Of a stretch of 64,000 nt of DNA, positions 57,101-62,935 are shown piece after piece. Position numbers and translations under genes: made by a program. The DNA is taken from the NCBI GenBank assembly GCA_935421135.1, contig OW285194.1, positions 13,911,376 to 13,975,375 of the forward strand, in the 5' to 3' direction. This DNA comes from Bugulina stolonifera. Taxonomy: Eukaryota; Bryozoa; Gymnolaemata; Cheilostomatida; Bugulidae. The stretch's first letter is position 1. The number at the start of each line of letters is the position of its first letter. The notes beneath the pieces are model-generated. The model ran no database searches, was not told where the DNA came from, and saw only the letters and a list, made by a program, of their open reading frames with translations.

Positions 57101-57742
57101 AAGTACATGCTCTACTAGTACCCAAGTGAGTACATGCTCTACTGGTACCTAAGTAAGTACATGCTCTACTAGTGCCTAAGTAAGTACATGCTCTACTAGT
57201 GCCTAAGTAAGTACATGCTCTACTAGTACCTAAGTAAGTATATACTCTACAAAGGATGTATATAGTAGCTGATCTGCTTAGACTTACTCGAGGGTTTGTG
57301 ATGGATATGGTATCTCTGTTTACCTCTACTATCACCTTAGCTTGAGTTTCTATCTCCCTGCAAAATATAGTATGTACTATATGGGATCAAACAGACACGT
57401 CTCCTAAGTTGACATGACGGAGAACATCGTGTAAAATAGTAAACTAATGGAACATATTAGAATGTTGACAATGAAAGTGCCGATCAAGTAATGAATTACC
57501 AAGATATGGTAGTAGATTAGTAAACTACTGGAATCTAATATTTACCAGGTAAAGGATACTAGCTGGAGTACACCTTTTTTCCGAAAGAAATCAACAATTT
57601 TGCATAAGAAACATATGAATGAGCCTTAACCCCCAATATGGCCACTTTGCAAAAGAACAGACTAAGTTTGCAATTTACTCGATGGACTTACTCACCTCGT
57701 GTTGAGAGGGCGGACCCTGACGGCAACCTTGATGTGACTCAT
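1..57742 (-). CDS. Giant KIF16B/STARD9-type kinesin-3 (whole gene, 3' end missing)
   Basis: One spliced gene of about 67 exons. The start codon (complement of 57740-57742) opens [16 protein letters not shown], which matches the beginning of KIF16B-type motors. Exons joined at GT/AG borders keep one reading frame to position 1, about 3,690 codons, and the gene continues past the left edge. Order: motor (residues ~1-430), neck and linker, FHA (~537-627), coiled coil (~680-875), then about 2,800 residues of low-complexity Ser/Thr/Asp/Glu-rich tail. Human KIF16B is about 1,300 residues and ends in a PX lipid-binding domain. STARD9 is about 4,700 and ends in a START domain (family knowledge). The length and the Ser-rich motor loop favour a STARD9-like architecture, but neither terminal domain lies in the window, so the orthology stays open. 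The family drives plus-end microtubule transport. Two joins are uncertain: 42118 to 40409, and 15189 to 14922. Confidence 0.85.
3306..7386 (-). CDS. Kinesin tail, distal part II with two large exons
   Basis: Exons 6457-7386 (310 codons), 5438-5526, 5031-5080, 4832-4929 and 3306-4452 (382 codons). Both large exons are low-complexity Ser/Thr/Asp/Glu/Gln sequence, for example [14 protein letters not shown] and [20 protein letters not shown]. The exon 3306-4452 carries repeated GTD/QTD-like triplets ([35 protein letters not shown]). Two of these fit the LC8 light chain consensus and echo the motifs found in the stalk 31 kb away, which supports one common gene. An extended run of Asp/Glu/Asn/Arg ([20 protein letters not shown]) lies near residue 80 of this exon. 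No catalytic or membrane segment is visible. The intron between 5526 and 6457 is almost filled by an hAT-type miniature element. Confidence 0.8.
5650..6290. mobile_element. hAT-type non-autonomous element (641 bp)
   Basis: Ends are inverted: CAGACATGGGC at 5650 and CAGACATGTGCC read inward from 6290. The element is flanked on both sides by the identical 8-mer GCGTTATC (5642-5649 and 6291-6298). An 8-bp duplication with termini starting CAG is the hallmark of the hAT superfamily. The interior has no transposase frame but is dense in GACTC/GAGTC and TTACTTTACTC words, which may be transposase-binding repeats (inference). It fills most of the kinesin intron between exons 5438-5526 and 6457-7386. 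Confidence 0.85.
8207..11815 (-). CDS. Kinesin tail, distal part I (exons 47-54)
   Basis: Exons 11804-11815 (12-nt microexon, donor GTACGT), 10996-11245, 10346-10817, 9849-10043, 9471-9581, 9186-9236, 8735-8881 and 8207-8352. Exon 10996-11245 is the least tail-like part: [20 protein letters not shown], later [20 protein letters not shown], then [19 protein letters not shown] in the next exon. This suggests a small folded beta-rich unit that I cannot name. The exon contains an internal GT...AG pair spanning 62 nt, but removing it would break the frame, so I keep it whole. The other exons are acidic Ser-rich tail ([34 protein letters not shown]). A 23-nt candidate exon at 8131-8153 does not fit the phase and is left out. 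Confidence 0.72.
12245..17145 (-). CDS. Kinesin tail, middle part (exons 38-46)
   Basis: Exons 17086-17145, 15759-15829, 15189-15342, 14965-14977 (doubtful 13-nt microexon), 14742-14922, 14216-14371, 13617-13808, 13077-13382, 12700-12787 and 12245-12487. The first exon reads [20 protein letters not shown] and joins in phase to the basic exon at 24998-25024 across the intron that carries the Harbinger element. It could also be an alternative first exon, since it contains an ATG. The motif SEDSL occurs in both following exons ([17 protein letters not shown]). 13077-13382 is rich in Ser, Thr and Ala. 12245-12487 contains a more ordered-looking stretch ([20 protein letters not shown]). The microexon is proposed only because exon 15189-15342 ends in phase 2 while 14742-14922 needs phase 0. 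No named domain recognised. Confidence 0.72.
18115..18175. repeat. Short direct duplication (about 30 bp, two copies)
   Basis: AGGTAGGTACATGCAGCAGG followed by GTAT occurs twice, 36 bp apart, just left of the Harbinger element. Confidence 0.8.
18338..18560. repeat. Left end of the Harbinger element: subterminal repeats
   Basis: This AT-rich end contains repeated short units in both orientations, such as AATGCGATGG, TACGATGG and CGCATTA. It closes with ACGCATTATTGCCGAACACC, the inverse of the terminal repeat. So the first about 220 bp form a miniature inverted-repeat structure on their own. Such clusters are probable binding sites for the transposase or its Myb-like partner (inference). Confidence 0.7.
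18622..20299 (+). CDS. Harbinger transposase (HARBI1-like DDE nuclease)
   Basis: Three exons, 18622-18844, 19306-19432 and 19534-20299, join in phase (1, then 2) to 371 codons with no disruption. The acidic Ser-rich N-terminus ([15 protein letters not shown]) is followed by the helix-turn-helix region ([20 protein letters not shown] and [20 protein letters not shown]) that in the family recognises DNA. The DDE_4 nuclease core shows YGAIDGTAI (first Asp), VLGDAAYGL (second Asp) and [11 protein letters not shown] (Glu). Domesticated HARBI1 and active Harbinger transposases share this layout and are about 350-400 residues long, so the protein is full length. It should cut and join the transposon ends in the nucleus together with its Myb-like partner. 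The start codon is the first ATG and its context (AACATGGCG) is good. Confidence 0.92.
20546..23802 (-). CDS. Harbinger accessory protein with AT-hook and Myb/SANT-like domain
   Basis: Eight exons: 23754-23802, 22988-23024, 22591-22631, 22353-22430, 21772-22167, 21551-21710, 20960-21053 and 20546-20803. Phases agree at all seven joins and give 370 codons. The protein begins [16 protein letters not shown]. An AT-hook ([12 protein letters not shown]) opens exon five. A Thr/Ala/Pro repeat region follows (copies of [12 protein letters not shown]), then a Myb/SANT-like domain: [36 protein letters not shown] and [20 protein letters not shown]. The C-terminus is a charged helix ([20 protein letters not shown] and on). 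In Harbinger elements such a protein carries the transposase to the nucleus and binds the subterminal repeats. It converges with the transposase gene. The variable Thr/Ala repeat is caused by a minisatellite-like run at 21903-22080. Confidence 0.87.
21457..21528. repeat. 17-bp perfect inverted repeat inside a Harbinger intron
   Basis: TTTACACTACACCAACT (21457-21473) and its complement (21512-21528) form a hairpin. It is surrounded by further TCGGAGTTGG/CCAACACCGACACC words. It lies in the intron of the Myb-like gene between 21054 and 21550, a nested foldback-like insertion. Confidence 0.75.
24018..24336. repeat. Right end of the Harbinger element: subterminal repeats
   Basis: At least three direct copies of a roughly 45-bp unit with the core CCGAACGCCATCGCATTTTT followed by ATTA and GCGATCCATTA lie between 24170 and 24275. 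Degenerate ATCGTATAATCCA copies follow, then the terminal repeat TTGCCGAATGCACCC. The inner border (CTCCGAACGCATCGCATTAT at about 24025) is again an inverted copy. The core matches the left end. Confidence 0.7.
24998..34122 (-). CDS. Kinesin tail, proximal part (exons 24-37)
   Basis: Exons 33820-34122, 33510-33685, 32944-33328, 32604-32752, 32110-32357, 29941-30135, 29570-29587, 28807-28879, 28346-28473, 28111-28172, 27679-27790, 27256-27374, 26992-27137, 24998-25024. I recognise no folded domain. 33820-34122 is strongly acidic ([18 protein letters not shown]). 32944-33328 is Arg/Ser/Gln-rich and basic. 29941-30135 holds a run of seven glycines followed by SVSPSPSS. 26992-27137 looks helical ([18 protein letters not shown]). 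The last exon is 27 nt and purely basic (KKKSRKKRR). The exon 29570-29587 is an 18-nt microexon. Every junction is phase-compatible and the frame stays open for more than 700 codons, which is the main evidence that these are real exons. The role is probably cargo binding or regulation, which I infer only from position. Confidence 0.78.
25025..26786. other. Kinesin intron without recognised content
   Basis: No open frame with splice borders or known motif. A short tandem duplication (GGAGAAGCTAAACTTAGCCT) occurs at about 25516-25557. Ordinary AT-rich intron DNA otherwise. Confidence 0.7.
26787..26970. repeat. 40-bp tandem repeat, about 4.6 copies, next to a 5' splice site
   Basis: The unit starts TACCTTAGATATGACTCTCT and ends CTACTAGGTGAGTACGTACG. 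On the gene strand each copy includes AAGGTACGT, a near-consensus 5' splice site. The array begins about 20 bp downstream of the real donor of exon 26992-27137. Confidence 0.93.
30372..31819. mobile_element. TTAA-flanked inverted-repeat element (1.44 kb), superfamily uncertain
   Basis: A perfect 15-bp inverted repeat, TTAAAGGCATTGGAG, starts at 30372 and its complement ends at 31819. Read as TTAA target duplications, the element proper is 30376-31815 with termini AGGCATTGGAG. TTAA duplications are used by piggyBac and Kolobok transposons. The interior holds a 117-codon open frame (30632-30985) that I do not recognise, and no transposase motif. It lies in the kinesin intron between exons 29941-30135 and 32110-32357. 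The terminal repeat is short, so chance or another class cannot be ruled out. Confidence 0.6.
34628..40409 (-). CDS. Coiled-coil stalk of the kinesin (exons 19-23)
   Basis: Exons 40387-40409 (VERIQNAK), 35778-35907, 35579-35669, 35033-35206 and 34628-34791. The segment [20 protein letters not shown] and its continuation are heptad-like and rich in Glu, Arg and Leu, in line with the KIF16B stalk (REELEKLESKRK as I recall it), so dimerisation through a coiled coil is expected. Exon 35033-35206 interrupts the coil with a Ser-rich patch carrying MTTQTDEL and IETQTDNP, both close to the dynein light chain LC8 binding consensus (x-T-Q-T-D/E). Exon 34628-34791 returns to coil ([20 protein letters not shown]). 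The first exon is only 23 nt and is placed by phase and its AAA|GTAAG donor. An alternative acceptor two bases upstream (start 40411) would shift the frame. Confidence 0.82.
35908..40386. other. Long kinesin intron
   Basis: This 4.5-kb intron lies between the stalk exons 40387-40409 and 35778-35907. It contains a tRNA-like B-box (TGGGTTCAAACCCCA at about 37030). It also has two diverged blocks around TAGCCCAAGTTCT (37680 and 37863) with nearby TGTGAAC...GCCAA words, which may be old SINE-type copies. No exon could be supported, but small exons could hide here. Confidence 0.6.
41293..41376. repeat. 21-bp tandem repeat, four copies
   Basis: The unit is GGTTGTCAGGGTACATGGGGT with minor changes. 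A stray copy of the core (GTTGTCAGGGTACA) occurs at about 41631, 260 bp away. It sits in the intron between exons 42118-42270 and 40387-40409. Confidence 0.9.
42003..42053. repeat. 11-bp inverted repeat hairpin (AGCAAGGAATT)
   Basis: AGCAAGGAATT and its complement AATTCCTTGCT enclose about 28 bp. The left half (GCAAGGAATTTATCTTTGAGCA) has a relative at about 36843 (GCAAGGAATTTGTCTATTGAGC). It lies just left of exon 42118-42270. Function unknown. Confidence 0.6.
42118..44530 (-). CDS. FHA domain and following segment of the kinesin (exons 16-18)
   Basis: Exons 44341-44530, 43907-43989 and 42118-42270. The first two encode an FHA domain typical of kinesin-3 proteins: [18 protein letters not shown], then [24 protein letters not shown] and [19 protein letters not shown]. 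This is very close to KIF16B in order and wording. The FHA core usually has Gly-Arg in the first turn, where the Arg contacts phosphothreonine. Here it is Gly-Ser, so classical phosphopeptide binding may be lost (inference). The domain ends in LRKKRK and the next exon begins [16 protein letters not shown]. The donor of exon 42118-42270 is ambiguous: it can be cut at 42118 or 42116. I prefer 42118 because it joins in frame to the VERIQNAK exon. Intron 42271-43906 shows no further exon that I could support. Confidence 0.88.
43783..43899. repeat. 39-bp direct repeat, three copies, next to a 5' splice site
   Basis: Copies start at 43783, 43822 and 43861. Each opens TACTCCATAGTTGGAGTTGT, which contains the small hairpin CTCCA/TGGAG. 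The array ends 8 bp from the donor of exon 43907-43989. The rest of intron 42271-43782 shows nothing I can name. Confidence 0.92.
44649..44763. repeat. 11-13 bp tandem repeat, TATAGGACCAG type
   Basis: About nine degenerate copies of TATAGGACCAG / TATAGGACCAA in the intron upstream of the FHA exon 44341-44530. Confidence 0.85.
44963..57742 (-). CDS. Kinesin motor domain and neck/linker (exons 1-15)
   Basis: Exons: 57696-57742, 57288-57357, 54461-54583, 50906-51014, 50519-50633, 50063-50190, 49723-49792, 49078-49218, 48558-48658, 48060-48095, 47063-47290, 46752-46849, 45988-46065, 45262-45390, 44963-45097. The P-loop GQTGSGKT is at residues ~105-112 (exon 50906-51014). Switch I HDHSSRSH is at ~229-236, with His where kinesins usually have Asn. 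Switch II DLAGSER spans the exon pair 49078/48658. [20 protein letters not shown] is in 47063-47290. The motor closes with [18 protein letters not shown], and the linker carries the KIF16B-like stretch [20 protein letters not shown]. Between the LGNVIKSL helix and VPYRDS lies a loop 12 of about 60 residues, Ser-rich with a single RKK cluster. KIF16B as I recall it has about 16 residues there. All phases agree. The chemistry is ATP-driven stepping on microtubules. Confidence 0.92.
45105..45255. repeat. Degenerate AT-rich tandem repeat filling a kinesin intron
   Basis: Units resembling TAATACAGTAATACGGTATA with ACATG spacers fill nearly the whole 164-bp intron between exons 45262-45390 and 44963-45097. 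Confidence 0.75.
46421..46750. repeat. 30-bp minisatellite, 11 copies, touching a 5' splice site
   Basis: Eleven exact-length copies of CCACACTGGAGTTATCCTAT followed by CATGGCCCTA. Only three sites vary between copies (GAG/GAT, TGGA/TAGA, CACT/CAGT). On the gene strand each unit reads GTAGGGCCATGATAGG. The copy nearest the exon supplies the actual donor GTAGGG of exon 46752-46849. Confidence 0.95.
48344..48421. repeat. 18-bp perfect inverted repeat with imperfect outer arms
   Basis: ATTCTCATTGAATTCTTG (48344-48361) pairs with its complement at 48404-48421 across a 42-bp loop. Outer arms (GGGAAGAGATTAGAATTC on the left, ATTATAATTTCTTCCC on the right) extend the symmetry. It could be a miniature foldback element in the kinesin intron between exons 48558-48658 and 48060-48095. 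Confidence 0.8.
50310..50488. repeat. CTGA microsatellite with a higher-order TGATGGACTGACTGAC pattern
   Basis: Tetranucleotide run (ACTG)n with interruptions ATGG, AACT and AATG that recur in a 12-20 bp super-pattern. It lies about 30 bp inside the intron after exon 50519-50633. Confidence 0.95.
54150..54440. repeat. Degenerate 22-24 bp tandem repeat in kinesin intron 3
   Basis: The unit is roughly CAGTACTCTACTAGTAACTA with CC or CA between copies, repeated about twelve times with many substitutions. It starts about 20 bp downstream of the donor of exon 54461-54583. It shares the CTCTACTAGTA word with the 27-bp array 2 kb away, so the two may be related. The remainder of the intron, 51015-54149, shows no gene. 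Confidence 0.85.
56565..57249. repeat. 27-bp minisatellite, about 25 copies, in kinesin intron 2
   Basis: The unit is ACCTAAGTAAGTACATGCTC plus TACTAGT. Copies differ by single changes (TACC/TGCC, AGTAAG/AGTGAG, TACATG/TATATG). The length is a multiple of three and no frame-stopping unit occurs on the minus strand, so it makes a long repetitive open frame (ACTYLGTSR repeated). It lies in an intron, just downstream of exon 57288-57357, and I do not regard it as coding. Confidence 0.95.
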
Positions 57743-58559
57743 CACTTGGTCTGCATTTCCCACCCTCACAGAATAGACAAATCCTCTCTATAATTATCTA
57801 AAATAATTTTATGTCAGTATTGACTGGATAGCCACATATCAAATTTGGCCAAACTTTGGTTGCCTATAAATAAATAAATAGAGAAAAGTAAAACTTTACA
57901 GAACACTTTACACAACTTTGGGACTAATTCATTTTAATATAATTGCACCTGAATTCGATATATATAAACCCGGAAGCAACAAGGTAAGCCCTACTGTATG
58001 AGAAATGTTAGACTACATTGCATTGGCATTAAATTAGAAGTAAGGCTGATGAAAACGTTATAATGCCAAACTGGTGTAGCGGCTGGGCTAGCTGATTGAA
58101 AGCATTAGAACCTCTGGCTAAAACCCCACTCAAAGACGGGCAACTTCTACAGATGTGTGGCTGAACATGAATAAAATATCCTTGGTACAAAAAACTATTA
58201 TAGAAAAAACTAGAGCTTTCACCTACATTGTGAATGTGATGCAAAAATCTCTGTTCTTGTGAAATAGTATGCGAGTAATCAGCTACAAGTTGCCTTCGTC
58301 TTAGTTAAACAACCATGTGTTACTGCTACTTGTAGGCAAAGTGAAAGTAAAGATCTAAGATTACTTCTGCCAATCACTAATACCATATTTTGCGGATTAA
58401 ATTAGCAATAATTGTATTGTATATATACTTATTATCATGAACAATTATTTTTCAACTGATGATTACAATTCAAAATTAGGCAGAATCTACTTACTTCAAT
58501 AATTAAATGAGCCTACATATTCACATCCAGAAAAATAAAATCATCATATAACAAATTTT

Positions 58560-58790
58560 TCAATCAGTATCACCACTCCAACAAAGCAGTCATAAAAAAC
58601 TACATCCATAGGGCCGGTTTCTCATCAGCTAGAATACATGTCATACAGCACTTCATACCAACTTCGAACACGCTCTGTTATCAGAGACCATTCTTCATTT
58701 GCACTGCAAAGGACTGGAACACTCCACTTGCTGGTAGTCTATTACTTATCCCTCTATTTGTCTAGTCTCAAAACTGCCAAATAGCCTCTT
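58560..58790 (+). pseudogene. LINE ORF2 C-terminal fragment
   Basis: A plus-strand frame reads SSARIHVIQHFIPTSNTLCY, RPFFICTAKDWNTPL and GSLL. Its F(F)xxTxxDWNxLP-like pattern is the usual C-terminal end of CR1/RTE-type ORF2 proteins. It is short and has no start, so it is a truncated 3' remnant. Confidence 0.5.
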
Positions 58791-60487
58791 ATTGCTGCAT
58801 GCTGGCGCTGGAGACTAGCACCACTCAAGGTGTAGTTCAAGGTTTAATAACTATTATTAATTATTTACAATGTAAATAACCTTAAAAATTAATTAAATAA
58901 ATATTTATGAAATAAATAGTTATTAGTAGGCTACTTAATAATCCACACTATTACACTTAGGCCTAACTACTAACTAGCATAATATAGGCCTACATTTATT
59001 ATGATATTATATTATCATTATAATTACCACTCTTCAGTAAATAATACTCATCATTATTATTCATGAACAATGAACAAGCAGTACAATCCGATATTAATCA
59101 TTAAGGCCTACTGTGTATAAACATCTGTAATTTCGTTATCATAAAATTTTATGATAACAACATGAAAATAACAAATTATATTTATATTATTAATTTTGAT
59201 TCATTTTTAACAATAATAATGTTTTTAATTAATGTTGACGAGTATAGTATCGTTGAGGTGAATTAAATCCGGGGGCATAAATTATTCAATTTACATCAAG
59301 TGAATACTGAACACTGAATACTGTGAATAGTGAGACCATAAACGACTACATGTAAACCTTTGTCTCTAGAACTAGAAACTCATCGTTGCGAAGTTAAAAA
59401 TAACATTGCCATCGATCTATATGTTAGCCTGCAATCCTGAAAGGATTTTCCTTATATTGACCAATTACATTTGCTCTAAGACGATATGGGTCGCTGATTC
59501 GTCAGTATAATTCTAGTGAGTCTGCTTGCTTAGCCCTAGCGTCTAAATATTGCGCTCCCAACTGATCATTAAACAATAATCGATTATGCAAATAATGTTG
59601 GAAGTTAGTCTACATGTACCCAAACGGGGCGTTATCTTCATTTTCCGGTTAATCCATCAATGCCAAAGCTGTGACTAAACGTGACTACCTTTTGTGAGGT
59701 TTGAGGTTGTTTCTTGTTTGAGGTTATTTAAACTTAAAGAAAAGATAAATAGTTCTTTTTTTCTTTTCTTTTTTGTTGTTGTATGACATGATAAATAATA
59801 AAAAAATATATAAATACTATTCTAAAGCACATATAAAAAATATAAAAAAAAAATATTCAACATTATAAATTATTATTATATATAAAAGGGAATAAAAGTT
59901 AAAAGTTATCGAAAAAGAGAGAAAGAGGAAAAAAAACATCCATATTGTGTTCCCACATCTCTTCCGTTTTCTGACGGTCTCAGTGGGAAAATTTAAAAAA
60001 AAAAAGATACATTACAACGACCAAAGGGGCACACAGGGCAGATTTTGCTCTCTAGATTCTAGATTCTGACCGATATAATCAACCTCTCACTTAGTCTTGG
60101 AGCTGTTGAACTACACATTAACACAAGGATTGGAAATCAGCAAATGCATCCCAACATGCATTTGAATATTTTCAAGTGGAAAAGCAATCATATAACTACA
60201 ACATACCAGTTTTTTTAACCGGCATATACTGTTAGTTGTTGTAAAATATTTTTCTGCATTATTAAATATTATTATTGGTTGGTTTGATTTGATACCATCA
60301 TCGATTTAGGTGATCAATCCCCAGAAGCCCATAAGTCATAAGAGAATTAGTAACAACTTTTACTGTACTGCACTTGAGAAAGGAGGTGTGGTTCATTCAG
60401 CAGTTTTGGATTTTAGCACGATTTACGATTAACTTTGGCATCATGATTTTAATAATAAACTGATGTACTGCCTATGTGCTGTACATG

Positions 60488-60970
60488 TGTTGTGGGCAAA
60501 GCCCCTGTTCTACAACGCATTCGCAAAACACTGCGTAGGTTAACTAGGCCAAAGATCCAAAGCTAAACACTTATGATTACCTATTATGTAACATGTCATT
60601 ATATATTGTTTACTCTGCCTAGTAAATAGCAATTATATTCTAGAAGGTGTGGTTAGTAGTGAACACCTCTTTTATAACTACAGTAGATTGTTTATCTTTA
60701 CAATAACGGATTATTATAATAGACTATTATCTTTTGTCTTATGAATAGAGTCCAGTGACGGCTAGTCATGCTATCCATTATGTCGTTGGTGACTTATTAT
60801 CCAGTGACTGTTGGTTCCGGCTGCCGTCTATTTCATCATCTTTTGTAATCTACTTGTGGTTTTGTGAGTTAGTATAAAAGCAGCTGTCTTGTATCATATT
60901 AGTTAGTTAGAAATAAACTCTGGAATCAACAACTACTCTCTCTTATTGGATTACAACTACTCTGCTTACA
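60488..60970 (+). mobile_element. Probable solo or 5' LTR
   Basis: Begins TGTTGTGGGC and ends CTTACA, with a TATA box (TATAAAAGCAG, about 60876) and an AATAAA signal (about 60912) some 35 bp downstream. This is the compact U3-R arrangement of an LTR. It lies inside the interrupted LINE. I could not define a target duplication or a primer-binding site, and the boundaries are approximate. Confidence 0.45.
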
Positions 60971-61074
60971 AGTAAGTTATTATTATTAGATTTACAAGAC
61001 CGTTATAGGCTAATCCTATAATTGGACTTGGACAACCAGGGAGCTATCCTTTGGGATAGGCTATAGCCTGGATG

Positions 61075-61165
61075 ACCGTCCTACTGGGTGAACAGTAGGG
61101 AGGTCAAGTTGTAGTTAGTGTGGCATCCGTTTGGGTGTAGTTAGGTGAAGTAATAGTGGCTTTGA
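61075..61165 (+). repeat. Retroelement-like segment shared with 62703-62780 (copy 1)
   Basis: TCCTACTGGGTGAACAGTAG, then GGAGGTCAAGTTGT and GTGGCATCCGTTTGGGTG, recur at 62701-62780 with about 75% identity by eye. Both copies follow a TATA box and an AATAAA signal. Confidence 0.55.
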
Positions 61166-62299
61166 CCGGCCAACTATTACACATGTATGTAGCCAAATGA
61201 ATAGCCAACGCCTTAACTTAACCATTGAAAACTAACCATTGGAGACGAATGCCGAATTTGTCATACTCCAGAGGATTAGATCTGACTATGTTAGTGTCAC
61301 ATCTGGTGTTCTCTGTGGTAGTGTGCCTGGTGCGACTCTCTTGTTTATATTACAATGTAAAATCCGTAATACATGCTAACATCAGGCCGTTTGCTGATGA
61401 TTCATTACTATACAAGTTCGTAACAAGCCTTCTGCCAACGCAAAAATTGGAAACGATATTAATTTGATAGGAATGGTTCAAGTTCTATTGAATTTAACTC
61501 ATCAAAAAGCGATGTAGTAGTTTTCACATCTAAACACTGCTGTTCTCAATAGTCATACTTTTTGAACAATGTACCCCTTCAAAAGAGTAGGTACCATAAC
61601 CATTACATACTAATAAATAATTATTAATTTTTTTTCAAATAGTTTTCCTTTTTAAACTGTACTGCTGTTAGTTTCTCTTAAATCTAATTTAGTTTTTGCT
61701 CTTACAATGTTAACAACACATTATTTATGGAGCAGTTTTAACCAACTACTAGCTATGGGCAACAGTCGCTAGCCACAAGCATATGTCACATAGCAGCACA
61801 ATCCAGTGAGCAAGAGGGGTCAACAAGTTCAACATGCTGAAGTTTAAATCCCATAGCTAACTAACATGTACCAGCTATAATAGTAGGCCCTACATAGTTA
61901 TCCTCATTGTGGTTAGCTATTGTTAACCACATTGTGGTTAGCAACCTACATGTAGCTCTAGTGACCAACTGCAGTCTGATTGTAACATAACACATTATAT
62001 TGTCTCTGTTGGAATGTGGACTGTTCGAAAAACACAGTTCCTAACCCGAACCCCAACTACCAGATTTCAACTAATTTTAGTTTTTATTACTATTTTTTTA
62101 TTTAATTAATTGAATTAATTAATTAACAATAATTATCTGCGAGTTGTGTACTTCTAAATGTAATCTAATCAGTTTCGAACTGTCTTCTTCGAAATGGCTG
62201 TTTACCTGTTGGCAAGGCAATGGGCTATATACAATGTACATGTACATGGCTGCTTTGAACATAGGTGATTGCATAACTTGTATAATTATTACATAACCT

Positions 62300-62800
62300 A
62301 TAGTGAACAAAACAGACTGAGGTTGCTAGATGATTCTATTCTTGTAGAGCTCCCATTATTACATACAATGTACTATTTATTGTAAACAGCATTATAAGAA
62401 GTAGTTTATCAACAGTGACCTTGTCACATGTTTTCTTAATTAGAGGCAGGAAGCTGTGGTTTTAGAATTCACTATAAGTAGATGTATTGTAATGAGCAGT
62501 TTAGTTCAGAATAAACCTTTACTTGTGATCTATAACTCTCTCATCTCTAGAAACTGGGATCACCTGGTAGGATACTTTTATCTCTAAACACCGCTCTCTT
62601 ACTAGCTCTATTCCTTCCTCTGGCTGCCGAACAGCCCGAATGGGAGTGCAGGGGCAAAAGTAGATATCTTCCTGTTGAGGATTAGCTGATATATGAGGCA
62701 TCCTACTGGATGTTGTCACAGTAGGGAGGTGGTTGTTGAGGTGGCATCCGTTTAGTGGGTTGCCTAGGTAGAAGGAATAGTTTCTCATTCGGTCGTCTAT
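62300..62800 (+). mobile_element. LTR-like retroelement remnant (copy 2 of shared segment)
   Basis: It has CACTATAAGTAGATG (about 62470), AATAAACC (about 62511) and then a leader ending in the segment CAGTAGGGAGGTGGTTGTTG AGG with GGCATCCGTTTAGTGGG. This parallels the arrangement at 60.9-61.2 kb. It ends about 150 bp before the dehydrogenase start codon, so it may now serve as upstream sequence of that gene. No gag or pol frame is visible. Confidence 0.4.
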
Positions 62801-62935
62801 TACAACTGCTGTCTTCTCTCCGAGTCTTCGAAATGAGGTAGATAAAACACGATGACACTGTTTATTATATTTCGTTGCATCTTATGGTAAAATTTTCTCT
62901 TTTAGTAGAAACAATACAACACACTTCAACACTTC

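Larger units (their letters stand above)
60370..61440 (+). pseudogene. Decayed LINE reverse transcriptase interrupted by an LTR-like insertion
   Basis: At 60380-60475 the frame reads KGGVVHSAVLDFSTIYD, a stop, then LWHHDFNNKL. This matches the LDF(S/T)xAFDxVxH block of non-LTR reverse transcriptases. About 780 bp further on (61260-61330) comes SDYVSVTSGVLCGSVPGATL, followed after a frame change by IRPFADDSLLYK, which holds the FADD catalytic motif. The two halves are normally about 40 residues apart, so the DNA between them is a later insertion. Stops and a frameshift make this a dead copy; family (CR1/Jockey-like) not determined. Confidence 0.72.
57743..62935. other. Intergenic region between two divergent genes
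   Basis: This is the shared upstream space of the kinesin (leftward) and the dehydrogenase (rightward). Apart from the LINE and LTR fragments listed, it holds AT-rich DNA with long A/T runs at 59750-60010 and a perfect 24-bp palindrome at 59135-59158. I see no further gene. Confidence 0.7.

Noticed and set aside
56565..57335. 256-residue open frame of ACTYLGTSR repeats as a protein gene
   Set aside because: It lies in an intron, begins inside the motor exon 57288-57357 by reading through its donor, and comes from a 27-bp satellite with unit length divisible by three.
62519..62788. 89-codon minus-strand frame
   Set aside because: No motif, overlaps LTR-like leader DNA, no splice or promoter support.
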